From: Cladorhizidae sp. MBARI D1340-BT2
Taxonomy: Eukaryota; Porifera; Demospongiae; Poecilosclerida; Cladorhizidae
Length of the DNA: 64,000 bases
NCBI GenBank assembly: GCA_028752905.1
Contig: JAQNBH010000011.1
Span: 1,844,803-1,908,802 of the forward strand
Direction of reading: 5' to 3'
Below the pieces are notes generated by a model. The model did no database searches, had not been told where the DNA came from, and was given only the letters and a program-made list of their open reading frames with translations. The translations under genes and the position numbers were made by a program. Positions 45,399 to 59,000 of the stretch are shown here, piece after piece (the stretch's first letter is position 1; every line of letters begins with the position of its first letter).

Positions 45399-48300
45399 CT
45401 GGAAGGATGTGTGAGGCATGCATTGTTAATGGTTGAAAGAGAGGGAAGCCGAGGGGAGAGATGGGAGGAAAGAGAGACAGGACGAGATGAGGAAGGAGCA
45501 ATTTAGAGACAGGGAGATTGCATAGAAAGGAGTCATAGACGAGTAACTGATGTAAAAATTCTTGGGGAAGCACCAGGTTCGAACGGTTAAAAAGATATGC
45601 CAGAGGGTGGATGAAGGGAGAGAGCCAGGGGGAGTGAGGGTGAAGAGGGAGGAGTGGGGTGGGAAGAGGGAGGAGTGGGGGTGAAGAGGGAGGAGTGGGG
45701 TGGGTGAAGAGGGAGGAGTGGGGTGGGCGAAGAGGGAGGAGTGGGGTGGGCGAAGAGGGAGGAGTGGGGTGGGCGAAGAGGGAGGAGTGGGGTGGGCGAA
45801 GAGGGAGGAGTGGGGTGGGCGAAGAGGGAGGAGTGGGGTGGGCGAAGAGGGAGGAGTGGGGTGGGCGAAGAGGGAGGAGTGGGGTGGGCGAAGAGGGAGG
45901 AGTGGGGTGGGCGAAGAGGGAGGAGTGGGGTGGGCGAAGAGGGAGGAGTGGGTTGGGCGAAGAGGGAGGAGTGGGGTGGGCGAAGAGGGAGGAGTGGGGT
46001 GGGCGAAGAGGGAGGAGTGGGTTGGGCGAAGAGGGAGGAGTGGGGTGGGCGAAGAGGGAGGAGTGGGGTGGGCGAAGAGGGAGGAGTGGGGTGGGCGAAG
46101 AGGGAGGAGTGGGTTGGGCAAAGAGGGAGGAGTGGGGTGGGTGAAGAGATGGTGGTAGCAAAGGAGAGACTGATGTAAAGACTGGGAGGAGACAAGGACA
46201 AAGTGGCACATTCCTCACTAGATGTTTGGCGTCAGTGGCCGCCTCCACATCTGGGACCCTCAGGGCGTTTGTCACGTGCTGCCACCTCCTGCGAGACTCT
46301 CCCGCCTCCTGAGCTGACAGGCGCTTCAACTTCTTGCGATAGGTGGGCGTGTTCAGTGTGTCCATAAACACCTCCTCATCCTATGGAGAGACCATCGCCA
46401 GTTACAAGAGGTCGTGAATATGTTTATAATAGAGCAACAGGTCTCCATAACACTCCATCCTGTCATCAAGTGGGTGGGTGGGGATGGAACTCCACCCATG
46501 TCATCAAGTCGGTGGGTGGGGATGGAACACCACCCATGTCATCAAGTGGGTGGGAATGGAACTCCACCCATGTCATCAAGTGGGTGGGTGGGGATGGAAC
46601 TCCACCCATGTCATCAAGTGGGTGGGAATGGAACTCCACCCATGCCATCAAGTGGGTGGGTGGGGGTGGAACTCCACCCATGTCAAAATATGTACTTATT
46701 AGAAGTACACTATAGCCACCTGCTCAACCCAGTGTGACGTGTGTGCTGATTTTGGTGACCCGGTGTGATGTGTGTCCAACACGTTCTGTAATGCTTGTAC
46801 AATAATTATCACGTGTTCACGAACGAGCAGAACCAGAGGAATTTAAGGAACATAGACTCTGAAATGCCCTCACTCTTCCAAGAGAAGGTCACCACAGGGA
46901 AGCACATGGTCACACTGAAGGCCACCCACAGGGAGCACATGGTCACACTGAAGGTCACCACAGGGAGCACATGGTCACACTGAAGGCCACCACAGGGAGC
47001 ACATGGTCACACTGAAGGCCACCACAGGGAGCACATGGTCACACTGAAGGCCACCACAGGGAGCACATGGTCACACTGAAGGCCACCACAGGGAGCACAT
47101 GGTCACACTGAAGGTCACCACAGAGAGCACATGGTCACACTGAAGGTCACCACAGGGAGCACATGGTCACACTGAAGGCCACCACAGGGAGCACATGGTC
47201 ACACTGAAGGCCACCACAGGGAGCACATGGTAACACTGAAGGTCACCACAGGGAGCACATGGTCACACTGAAGGCCACCACAGAGAGCACATGGTCACAC
47301 TGAAGGTCACCACAGGGAGCACATGGTCACACTGAAGGCCACCACAGGGAGCACATGGTCACACTGAAGGTCACCACAGGGAGCACATGGTCACACTGAA
47401 GGCCACCACAGGGAGCACATGGTCACACTGAAGGCCACCACAGGGAGCACATGGTCACACTGAAGGTCACCACAGGGAGCACATGGTCACACTGAAGGCC
47501 ACCACAGGGAGCACATGGTTCACACATCAGAAGCAATGTTTGCAAGGAATGAACTGAGCCGGACAGGCTCCAGCAAGCCATCAGGTGACACAGCTGCTTT
47601 GTGGTGTCGCAGGACACGAAGCGTGCACTTGGAAGAATCATGAACAGCATTACACAAGACCACAAAAGCTGGCAATAGAATGACTGGAAATACTTGAATG
47701 GGTATGGATTTTGAAATATAAATCTCCTCGGGTTAAGGAAGGCTGGATGATTATGACTGCTAATCGGGTGGGTTGGTTAATTAGAGGAACTTACCCCATT
47801 AGCGAGCTTCTTCATCATCACTCCATTCCACTCCCCTTCCACCTTCAACACTGGCTTCTTGTCAGACACGTGCCTAGAACCGACAGATACAACCACACAA
47901 TAATAAATAATAAACCATCCACTTATCATTGAACCACAACATTTTAACCACTTGACCACCTACTTAAAAGAGCTGTATGAGATTGAATTGTAGTGACCTC
48001 TGTCAGACCCTGCACTTGCGAGCTCTCCTACCACAAGCTTCCATCTCTACACCTAGGGAGAGCTGCCACTCCCACCAGCATATGTGGCCATAATGCTCTG
48101 TGCATATGCTAGGAACCATGGTGACTCTGAGTTGGGATTATTACAAACTCATTACAGCACTTCCGTATACTAGATACTTCTTGTAATATACTAAACACTT
48201 CCTGTAGTATACTAGATGCTTCCTGTAGTATACTAGACACTGTGCAGTTATTAGCAATAGGCTGCAGTGGTAGGTCCATTGAGGTAAGTAACCACTTGAG

Positions 48301-51300
48301 CCGGGCTCCATTGAGGTAAGTAACCACTTGAGCCGGGCTCCATTGAGGTAAGTAACCACTTGAGCCAGGCTCCATTGAGGTAAGTAACCACTTGAGCCGG
48401 GCTCCATTGAGGTAAGCATCCATACTTGAGCCGGGCTCCATTGAGGTAAGCATCCATACTTGAGCCGGGCTCCATTGAGGTAAGCATCCATACTTGAGCC
48501 CGGCTCCATTGAGGTAAGCATCCATACTTGAGCCGGGCTCCATTGAGGTAAGTAACCATACTTGAGCCGGGCTCCATTGAGGTAAGTAACCACTTGAGCC
48601 GGGCTCCATTGAAGTAAGCAACCACTTGAGCCGGGCTCCATTGAGGTAAGTAACCACTTGAGCCTGGCTCCATTGAGGTAAGCAACCACTTGAGCCGGGC
48701 TCCATTGAGGTAAGTAACCATACTTGAGCCGGCCTCCATTGAGGTAAGTAACCATACTTGAGCCGGGCTCCATTGAGGTAAGTAACCACTTGAGCCGGGC
48801 TCCATTGAGGTAAGTAACCACTTGAGCCGGGCTCCATTGAGGTAAGTAACCACTTGAGCCAGGCTCCATTGAGGTAAGCAACCACTTGAGCCGGGCTCCA
48901 TTGAGGTAAGTAACCATACTTGAGCCGGGCTCCATTGAGGTAAGTAACCATACTTGAGCCGGGCTCCATTGAGGTAAGTAACCACTTGAGCCGGGCTCCA
49001 TTGAGGTAAGTAACCACTTGAGCCGGGCTCCATTGAGGTAAGCATCCATACTTGAGCCGGGCTCCATTGAGGTAAGCATCCATACTTGAGTCAGGCTCCA
49101 TTGAGGTAAGTAACCACTTGAGCCGGGCTCCATTGAGGTAAGTAACCATACTTGAGCCGGGCTCCATTGAGGGGTAAGTAACCATACTTGAGCCCGGCTC
49201 CATTGAGGGGTAAGTAACTATACTTGAGTCAGGCTCCATTGAGGTAAGTAACCACTTGAGCCTGGCTCCATTGAGGTAAGCTACCATACTTGAGCCGGGC
49301 TCCATTGAGGTAAGTAACCATACTTGAGCCGGGCTCCATTGAGGTAAGTAACCATACTTGAGCCGGACTCCATTGAGGTAAGTAACCACTTGAGCCGGGC
49401 TCCATTGAGGTAAGCATCCATACTTGAGCCGGGCTCCATTGAGGTAAGCATCTATACTTGAGCCAGGCTCCATTGAGGTAAGCAACCACTTGAGCCGGGC
49501 TCCATTGAGGTAAGTAACCACTTGAGCCGGGCTCCATTGAGGTAAGTAACCACTTGAGCCGGGCTCCATTGAGGTAAGTAACCACTTGAGCCGGGCTCCA
49601 TTGAGGTAAGTAACCATACTTGAGCCAGGCTCCATTGAGGTAAGTAACCACTTGAGCCGGGCTCCATTGAGGTAAGTAACCACTTGAGCCGGGCTCCATT
49701 GAGGTAAGTAACCACTTGAGCCGGGCTCCATTGAGGTAAGTAACCACTTGAGTCGGGCTCCATTGAGGTAAGTAACCATACTTGAGCCCGGCTCCATTGA
49801 GGTAAGTAACTATACTTGAGCCGGACTCCATTGAGGTAAGTAACCACTTGAGCCGGGCTCCATTGAGGTAAGTAACCATACTTGAGCCCGGCTCCATTGA
49901 GGTAAGCTACCATACTTGAGCCCGGCTCCATTGAGGTAAGCTACCATACTTGAGCCGGGCTCCATTGAGGTAAGTAACCATACTTGAGCCGGACTCCATT
50001 GAGGTAAGCAACCACTTGAGCTGGGCTCCATTGAGGTAAGTAACCACTTGAGCCGGGCTCCATTGAGGTAAGTAACTATACTTGAGCCGGACTCCATTGA
50101 GGTAAGTAACCATACTTGAGCCGGGCTCCATTGAGGTAAGTAACCACTTGAGCCCGGCTCCATTGAGGTAAGCAACTATACTTGAGCCGGGCTCCATTGA
50201 GGTAAGTAACCACTTGAGCCCGGCTCCATTGAGGTAAGCTACCATACTTGAGCCCGGCTCCATTGAGGTAAGCTACCATACTTGAGCCGGGCTCCATTGA
50301 GGTAAGTAACCATACTTGAGCCGGGCTCCATTGAGGTAAGTAACCATACTTGAGCCGGACTCCATTGAGGTAAGCAACCACTTGAGCCGGGCTCCATTGA
50401 GGTAAGTAACCACTTGAGCCGGGCTCCATTGAGGTAAGTAACTATACTTGAGCCGGACTCCATTGAGGTAAGTAACCACTTGAGCCGGGCTCCATTGAGG
50501 TAAGTAACCACTTGAGCCGGGCTCCATTGAGGTAAGCAACCATACTTGAGCCGGGCTCCATTGAGGTAAGTATCCATACTTGAGCCGGGCTCCATTGAGG
50601 TAAGTAACTATACTTGAGCCCGGCTCCATTGAGGTAAGTATCCATACTTGAGCCGGGCTCCATTGAGGTAAGTAACCACTTGAGCCGGGCTCCATTGAGG
50701 TAAGTAACCATACTTGAGCCCGGCTCCATTGAGGTAAGCAACCATACTTGAGCCGGGCTATGTACACTCCAGAAGATGAAACCATCCAGGAGCACCTCCT
50801 CTCTCAAGGGAAGGGACCAGAGTGCTACCACTGTCCAATAATGGAGGAAATCATTTTCAGTTTCAAAATTATCTTCATGAAGGAAGTGCATAAGGTACAG
50901 AATATCCTTGAGCTGCTTGGCACGTTCCTTCCTCTGCTCCTCTGCTGGTACACGACTAACAGGTGCACTTCTCTTGGCCTTCTTGGAGGGGCAGCTCACA
51001 TGCATAGAGGACCGTGGCAATCAAAGATTACTAATATTGGTCATCAGTTAAGGACTGTGGCAATCGAAGATTACTAATATTGGTCATCAGTTAAGAACTG
51101 TGGCTATTAAAGATTACTAATATTGGTCATCAGTTAAGAACTGTGGCTATCAAAGATTACTAATATTGGTCATCAGTTAAGGACTGTGGCAATCAAAGAT
51201 TACTAATATTGGTCATCAGTTAAGGACTGTGGTAATCAAAGATTACTAATATTGGTCATCAGTTAAGGACTATAACAATCAAAGATTACTAATATTGGTC

Positions 51301-53018
51301 ATCAGTACAGGACTGTGGCAATCAAAGATTACTAATATTGGTCATCAGGACTGTGGCAATCATGTTTATAAAGTCTTTGCAAACACTCATGCTTTGTGGT
51401 CCTACATAATTCAAATTTAGAGCAGCAGTGATGACCTACTGTTGCAGCTGCCTGGAGCAGCAGTGATGACCTACTGTTGCAGCTGCCTGGAGCATCAGTG
51501 ATGACCTGCTGTTGCAGCTGCCTGGAGCAGCAGTGATGACCTACTGTTGCAGCTGCCTGGAGCAGCAGTGATGACCTACTGTTGCAGCTGCCTGGAGCAG
51601 CAGTGATGTCCTACTGTTGCAGCTGCCTGGAGCAGCAGTGATGACCTACTGTTGCAGCTGCCGAGAGCAGCAGTGATGACCTACTGTTGCAGCTGCCTGG
51701 AGCAGCAGTGATGACCTACTGTTGCAGCTGCCTGGAGCATCAGTGATGACCTACTGTTGGAGCAGCAGTGATGACCTACTGTTGCAGCTGCCTGGAGCAG
51801 CAGTGATGACCTACTGTTGCAGCTGCCTGGAGCAGCAGTGATGACCTACTGTTGCAGCTGCCTGGAGCAGCAGTGATGACCTACTGTTGCAGCTGCCTGG
51901 AGCAGCAGTGATGACCTACTGTTGCAGCTGCCTGGAGCAGCAGCGATGACCTACTGTTGCAGCTGCCCAGTGTTCAACATGTGGAGCCACCTCCTGGGGG
52001 GTTGGCCCACCACAGCTGCCCTCCTCATCCTCCCTCCCTCCACTCTTCATCATCAAACACTCCCCCTCTGCCTGTCCAGAGTGAGAGATGCTCTGCACAT
52101 GCCCAGTGCTAAACTAAATAACTGACCTGCTAGCTTGCAGCAGTGATATGATGGCATAGGTGCTAAATACCTGAAGTCCCCTTACCCAATACACTACCCT
52201 ACCCTAGCCCCTCCCCAGCCCTCCCCTGGCCTGACTTGTGTGCAGCACGTGCAGCAACCTGGACATGCGTGCATCGGGATCATCCAAATTCCGCCCAATA
52301 TCGGACTCTGGACTTCCTTGTGTGATAGTGGGTGTGTCCACCGCAGCACTCAGCATATGATACAGAGAAAACTATTTCTCACACTTGTCCCAGCATTCTA
52401 CTCACACACACACACACGTACGTACGTGACTTCCGCCGTGATTCTGTGCTTCTTGCCACCATAGAAGGGCTTGCAGTGGAAGTCGATCACAGCTCTGTAG
52501 CCAGTCTGCTCGCAGGACATGTTGACCTTACCTCCCAGCTCCAGCCAGGGAATGGTCAGGATAGACCTGGAGGCGGACGACACACACACACACATGTGCA
52601 CACACACATGTGCACACACACACATGTGACACACACACAGGAGGAAATATCCATCAGATATTGCAAAGAAGTTGCCAATCCTCAGATTAGCTACACTACA
52701 TGTATGTTGCATCTTGTCTAAGCTATAGTTGCAATGACTGTGTCCATTATCAACAGTTTAGATAACTCCACCCACAGGTCTACACACCGACTAACCCACA
52801 CAGACCTCCTTAATAGTGGCCACACAGACCTCCTTACTAGGGCTGTGCCATGCTCGACCCCTTAGTAGTGGCCATGCCATGCTCGACCACTTAGTAGTGG
52901 CCATGCCATGCTCGACCCCTTAGTAGTGGCCATGCCATGCTCGGGCTATACTAATCCCAATCGCCATTTATAAATAATGTAGATCGCTTATTCAGGGTGC
53001 ATGCGTGTGTATGTCTGA

Positions 53019-53054
<36 letters not shown>

Positions 53055-56000
53055 ACATGTACCCTCCCTCACCTCCCATAAGCATTAGGCAGGTTACAAG
53101 TATACACTTCATTGTAGTCCAGCAGGTGAAGATTCACTACATGGAAGGTAAAGGGTGGCTATAGTTAGCAAATAATTGGGTGGCTATAGTTAGCAAATAA
53201 TTGGGTAAGGGATATATGTGATGGGTAAGGGGTGGGTGTGATGGGTAAGGGTTGGATGTGATGGGTAGGGGTGGATGTGATGGGTATTTGGATGTGATGG
53301 GCAAGGGGTGGATGTGATGGGTAAGGGGTGGATGTGGTGGGTAAGGGGTAGATGTGATGGTTAGGTTTGGATGTGATGGGTAAGGTTTGGATGTGATGGG
53401 TAAGGTTTGGATGTGATGGGTAAGGGGTGGATGTGATGGGTAAGGGATGATTGTAGTAGGTAAAAGATGAGTCTCAAGGAAGATATTTGGTAAAGGGTCT
53501 GAAAGGTAAAGGGAAGAAAATTTGTGAAGTTGGTGATGGTGAAGATTGTCACTAGCGTAGTCAGAGAACACGTCTGCACAAGTAGCACGACACCACTTGA
53601 CTTGGTCAGCTGATTAGGACCAGTTACATCATCGTTACTGATATGCTTTGATGTCGATGAGAAGCTATGCTCACAGTCTTGCCTTGTCATCACAGGCATA
53701 AGGAAGAGAGTGAGAGCTTCCAGACTTGCCTGGCAGTTTTAGTAACAAGAATGCTAGCCCGTGCAATAAGCATGTAACATCCTCAAAGATTACTAGAATA
53801 GGTTGTAAAATACTTTAAGGTTACTAGAATAGCAGCCGTGTCATAAGGCGACAACAGTGTACATATAATTAAAAGGTAAAGGGTGATCACATGAATAAAC
53901 ATTGGTCATACCTGAGCCTATATTGTGAACTCCCAGAGACAGACCCAGAAACTTCGACTTGGTCCAGATGGAGCCACTCACATACATGTTCTTAGAGGGA
54001 CATTCAGCATAGAACCCGGACACTACAGCAACACCAACAAGTCGCTGTCACATGCATGTTCTTAGAGGGACATTCAGCATGCACCCAGACATTACAGCAA
54101 CACCAACAAGTGCCTGTCACATGCATGTTCTTAGAGGGACATTCAGCATGCACCCAGACATTACAGCAACACCAACAAGTGCCTGTCACATGCATGTTCT
54201 TAGAGGGACACTCAGCATGCACCCAGACATTACAGCAACACCAACAAGTGCCTGTCACATGCATATTCTTAGAGGGACACTCAGCATGCACCCAGACATT
54301 ACAGCAACACCAACAAGTGCCTGTCACATGCATGTTCTTAGAGGGACACTCAGCATGCACCCAGACATTACAGCAACACCAACAAGTGCCTGTCACATGC
54401 ATGTTCTTAGAGGGACACTCAGCATGCACCCAGACATTACAGCAACACCAACAAGTGCCTGTCACATGCATGTTCTTAGAGGGACACTCAGCATGCACCC
54501 AGACATTACAGCAACACCAACAAGTGCCTGTCACATGCATGTTCTTAGAGGGACACTCGGCATGCACCCAGACATTACAGCAACACCAACAAGTGCCTGT
54601 CACATGCATGTTCTTAGAGGGACACTCAGCATGCACCCAGACATTACAGCAACACCAACAAGTGCCTGTCACATGCATGTTCTTAGAGGGACACTCAGCA
54701 TGCACCCAGACATTACAGCAACACCAACAAGTGCCTGTCACATGCATGTTCTTAGAGGGACACTCAGCATGCACCCAGACATTACAGCAACACCAACAAG
54801 TGCCTGTCACATGCATGTTCTTAGAGGGACACTCAGCATGCACCCAGACATTACAGCAACACCAACAAGTGCCTGTCACATGCATGTTCTTAGAGGGACA
54901 CTCAGCATGCACCCAGACATTACAGCAACACCAACAAGTGCCTGTCACATGCATGTTCTTAGAGGGACACTCAGCATGCACCCAGACATTACAGCAACAC
55001 CAACAAGTGCCTGTCACATGCATGTTCTTAGAGGGACACTCGGCATGCACCCAGACATTACAGCAACACCAACAAGTGCCTGTCACATGCATGTTCTTAG
55101 AGGGACACTCAGCATGCACCCAGACATTACAGCAACACCAACAAGTGCCGTCACATGCATGTTCTTAGAGGGACACTCAGCATGCACCCAGACATTACAG
55201 CAACACCAACAAGTGCCTGTCACATGCATGTTCTTAGAGGGACACTCAGCATGCACCCAGACATTACAGCAACACCAACAAGTGCCTGTCACATGCATGT
55301 TCTTAGAGGGACACTCAGCATGCACCCGGACACTACAGCAATACCAACAAGTGCCTGTCACATGCATGTTCTTAGAGGGACACTCAGCATGCACCCAGAC
55401 ATTACAGCAACAAGTGCCTGTCACATGCATGTTCTTAGAGGGACACTCAGCATGCACCCAGACATTACAGCAACACCAACAAGTGCCTGTCACATGCATG
55501 TTCTTAGAGGGACACTCAGCATGCACCCAGACATTACAGCAACAAGTGCCTGTCACATGCATGTTCTTAGAGGGACACTCAGCATGCACCCAGACATTAC
55601 AGCAACACCAACAAGTGCCTGTCACATGCATGTTCTTAGAGGGACACTCAGCATGCACCCAGACATTACAGCAACACCAACAAGTCACATGTCACATGCA
55701 TGTTCTTAGAGGGACACTCAGCATGCACCCAGACATTACAGCAACACCAACAAGTGCCTGTCACATGCATGTTCTTAGAGGGACACTCAGCATGCACCCA
55801 GACATTACAGCAACACCAACAAGTGCCTGTCACATGCATGTTCTTAGAGGGACACTCAGCATGCACCCAGACATTACAGCAACACCAACAAGTGCCTGTC
55901 ACATGCATGTTCTTAGAGGGACACTCGGCATGCACCCAGACATTACAGCAACACCAACAAGTGCCTGTCACATGCATGTTCTTAGAGGGACACTCAGCAT

Positions 56001-59000
56001 GCACCCAGACATTACAGCAACACCAACAAGTGCCTGTCACATGCATGTTCTTAGAGGGACACTCAGCATGCACCCAGACATTACAGCAACACCAACAAGT
56101 GCCTGTCACATGCATGTTCTTAGAGGGACACTCAGCCTGCACCCAGACATTACAGCAACACCAACAAGTGCCTGTCACATGCATGTTCTTAGAGGGACAC
56201 TCGGCATGCACCCAGACATTACAGCAACACCAACAAGTGCCTGTCACATGCATGTTCTTAGAGGGACACTCAGCATGCACCCAGACATTACAGCAACACC
56301 AACAAGTGCCTGTCACATGCATGTTCTTAGAGGGACACTCAGCATGCACCCAGACATTACAGCAACACCAACAAGTGCCTGTCACATGCATGTTCTTAGA
56401 GGGACACTCGGCATGCACCCAGACATTACAGCAACACCAACAAGTGCCTGTCACATGCATGTTCTTAGAGGGACACTCGGCATGCACCCAGACATTACAG
56501 CAACACCAACAAGTGCCTGTCACATGCATGTTCTTAGAGGGACACTCGGCATGCACCCAGACATTACAGCAACACCAACAAGTGCCTGTCACATGCATGT
56601 TCTTAGAGGGACACTCGGCATGCACCCAGACATTACAGCAACACCAACAAGTGCCTGTCACATGCATGTTCTTAGAGGGACACTCAGCATGCACCCAGAC
56701 ATTACAGCAACACCAACAAGTGCCTGTCACATGCATGTTCTTAGAGGGACACTCAGCATGCACCCAGACATTACAGCAACACCAACAAGTGCCTGTCACA
56801 TGCATGTTCTTAGAGGGACACTCAGCATGCACCCAGACATTACAGCAACACCAACAAGTGCCTGTCACATGCATGTTCTTAGAGGGACACTCGGCATGCA
56901 CCCAGACATTACAGCAACACCAACAAGTGCCTGTCACATGCATGTTCTTAGAGGGACACTCGGCATGCACCCAGACATTACAGCAACACCAACAAGTGCC
57001 TGTCACATGCATGTTCTTAGAGGGACACTCGGCATGCACCCAGACATTACAGCAACACCAACAAGTGCCTGTCACATGCATGTTCTTAGAGGGACACTCG
57101 GCATGCACCCAGACATTACAGCAACACCAACAAGTGCCTGTCACATGCATGTTCTTAGAGGGACACTCAGCATGCACCCAGACATTACAGCAACACCAAC
57201 AAGTGCCTGTCACATGCATGTTCTTAGAGGGACACTCAGCATGCACCCAGACATTACAGCAACACCAACAAGTGCCTGTCACATGCATGTTCTTAGAGGG
57301 ACACTCAGCATGCACCCAGACATTACAGCAACACCAACAAGTGCCTGTCACATGCATGTTCTTAGAGGGACACTCGGCATGCACCCAGACATTACAGAAC
57401 ACCAACAAGTGCCTGTCACATGCATGTTCTTAGAGGGACACTCGGCATGCACCCAGACATTACAGCAACACCAACAAGTGCCTGTCACATGCATGTTCTT
57501 AGAGGGACACTCGGCATGCACCCAGACATTACAGCAACACCAACAAGTGCCTGTCACATGCATGTTCTTAGAGGGACACTCGGCATGCACCCAGACATTA
57601 CAGCAACACCAACAAGTGCCTGTCACATGCATGTTCTTAGAGGGACACTCAGCATGCACCCAGACATTACAGCAACACCAACAAGTGCCTGTCACATGCA
57701 TGTTCTTAGAGGAACACTCAGCATGCACCCAGACATTACAGCAACACCAACAAGTGCCTGTCACATGCATGTTCTTAGAGGGACACTCAGCATGCACCCA
57801 GACATTACAGCAACACCAACAAGTGCCTGTCACATGCATGTTCTTAGAGGGACACTCAGCATGCACCCAGACATTACAGCAACACCAACAAGTGCCTGTC
57901 ACATGCATGTTCTTAGAGGGATGCATGCACAGTGTGTTAGATAATAATAACTAGCAATGCATGCAGTGTGCTAGATAATAATAACTGTCCTATTTCAAGC
58001 TGGCTTCTGCTATCTGGTAAGGATTACATCAGCTATAAACCAGTGCAACCAGGTCAGTCTAGCTTGGAATCTGTTGCCATGCTCTCTCCATTACGACGAA
58101 CATTCCAGTTTACGTACCCCACATTATTTAAGGTTCGTATTATTTTACGGTTCAACGTGTGGGGCATAGTGCCAATCTGCAAACAAACAACTATTTGGAT
58201 TGAGTGTCAAACAAGGAAGGAACCAGGAGTGTGCTCATCTATAGGTTTGATGACCCTTTACCATCTGGAAGTATTTGAGTACTTTTTTTTTTGAGCTCAA
58301 TCCTTTCCTGCCGTTGCTTCTGTTGTTGTTGTTGCTGTTGTTGCTCCTGTTGTTGTTGCTGCTGCTGTTATTGTTGCTATTGTTGTTGTTTTAGTACGAA
58401 TTCAAGCATTGAGCATGTGGGAAACAGCGATTGCTGATGCCCTATTGAAATCATAGATTGTTAGATTGCATTACTCTAGCCATTGTCCTGGCCCTGACAT
58501 AGCTGAAGGCCTAATACAGCACTGATCTATACATTATCTTAGCTTGAAATGCTAGCATTGCTAGATGCATTGCTCTAGCCATTGTCCTGGCCCCAGCATA
58601 GCTGAAGGCCTAATACAGCACTGATCTATAGCTTGAAATGCTAGCATTGCTAGATGCATTGCTCTAGCCATTGTCCTAGCCCCAGCATAGCTGAAGTCCT
58701 AATACAGCACTGATCTATACATTATCTTAGCTTGAAATGCTAGTATTGCTAGATGCATTGCTCTAGCCATCGTCCTGGCCCCAGCATAGCTGAAGTCCAC
58801 TGATCTATACATATCTTAGCTTGAAATGCTAGTATTGCTAGATGCATTGCTCTAGCCATCGTCCTGGCCCCAGCATAGCTGAAGGCCTAATACAGCACTG
58901 ATTTAAAGTTTCCTTGTCGTAATGCCTGGAAAGGGATATGAATGAGTAGAATTGTACTGTATGTATTTATATATTCCAAAACTCCTGTGGCATTGAACGA

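Noticed and set aside
45295..46371. 358-codon Pro/Ser/Leu-rich ORF fused to real ORP exons
   Set aside because: The two ends are genuine exons, but the middle is a 23-bp repeat with good splice sites on both sides (donor after 46219, acceptor before 45398).
48109..50785. Minus-strand ORFs up to 562 codons with repeated MEPGSS
   Set aside because: The 32/35-bp array is open by composition; several overlapping frames are equally open, which is not expected of a gene.
54052..57954. 1300-codon plus-strand ORF as a secreted repeat protein or repeat gene
   Set aside because: It is a frame through a 69-bp minisatellite that has a clear origin in an exon on the other strand; the frame shifts register at indels and has no independent start context or domain.
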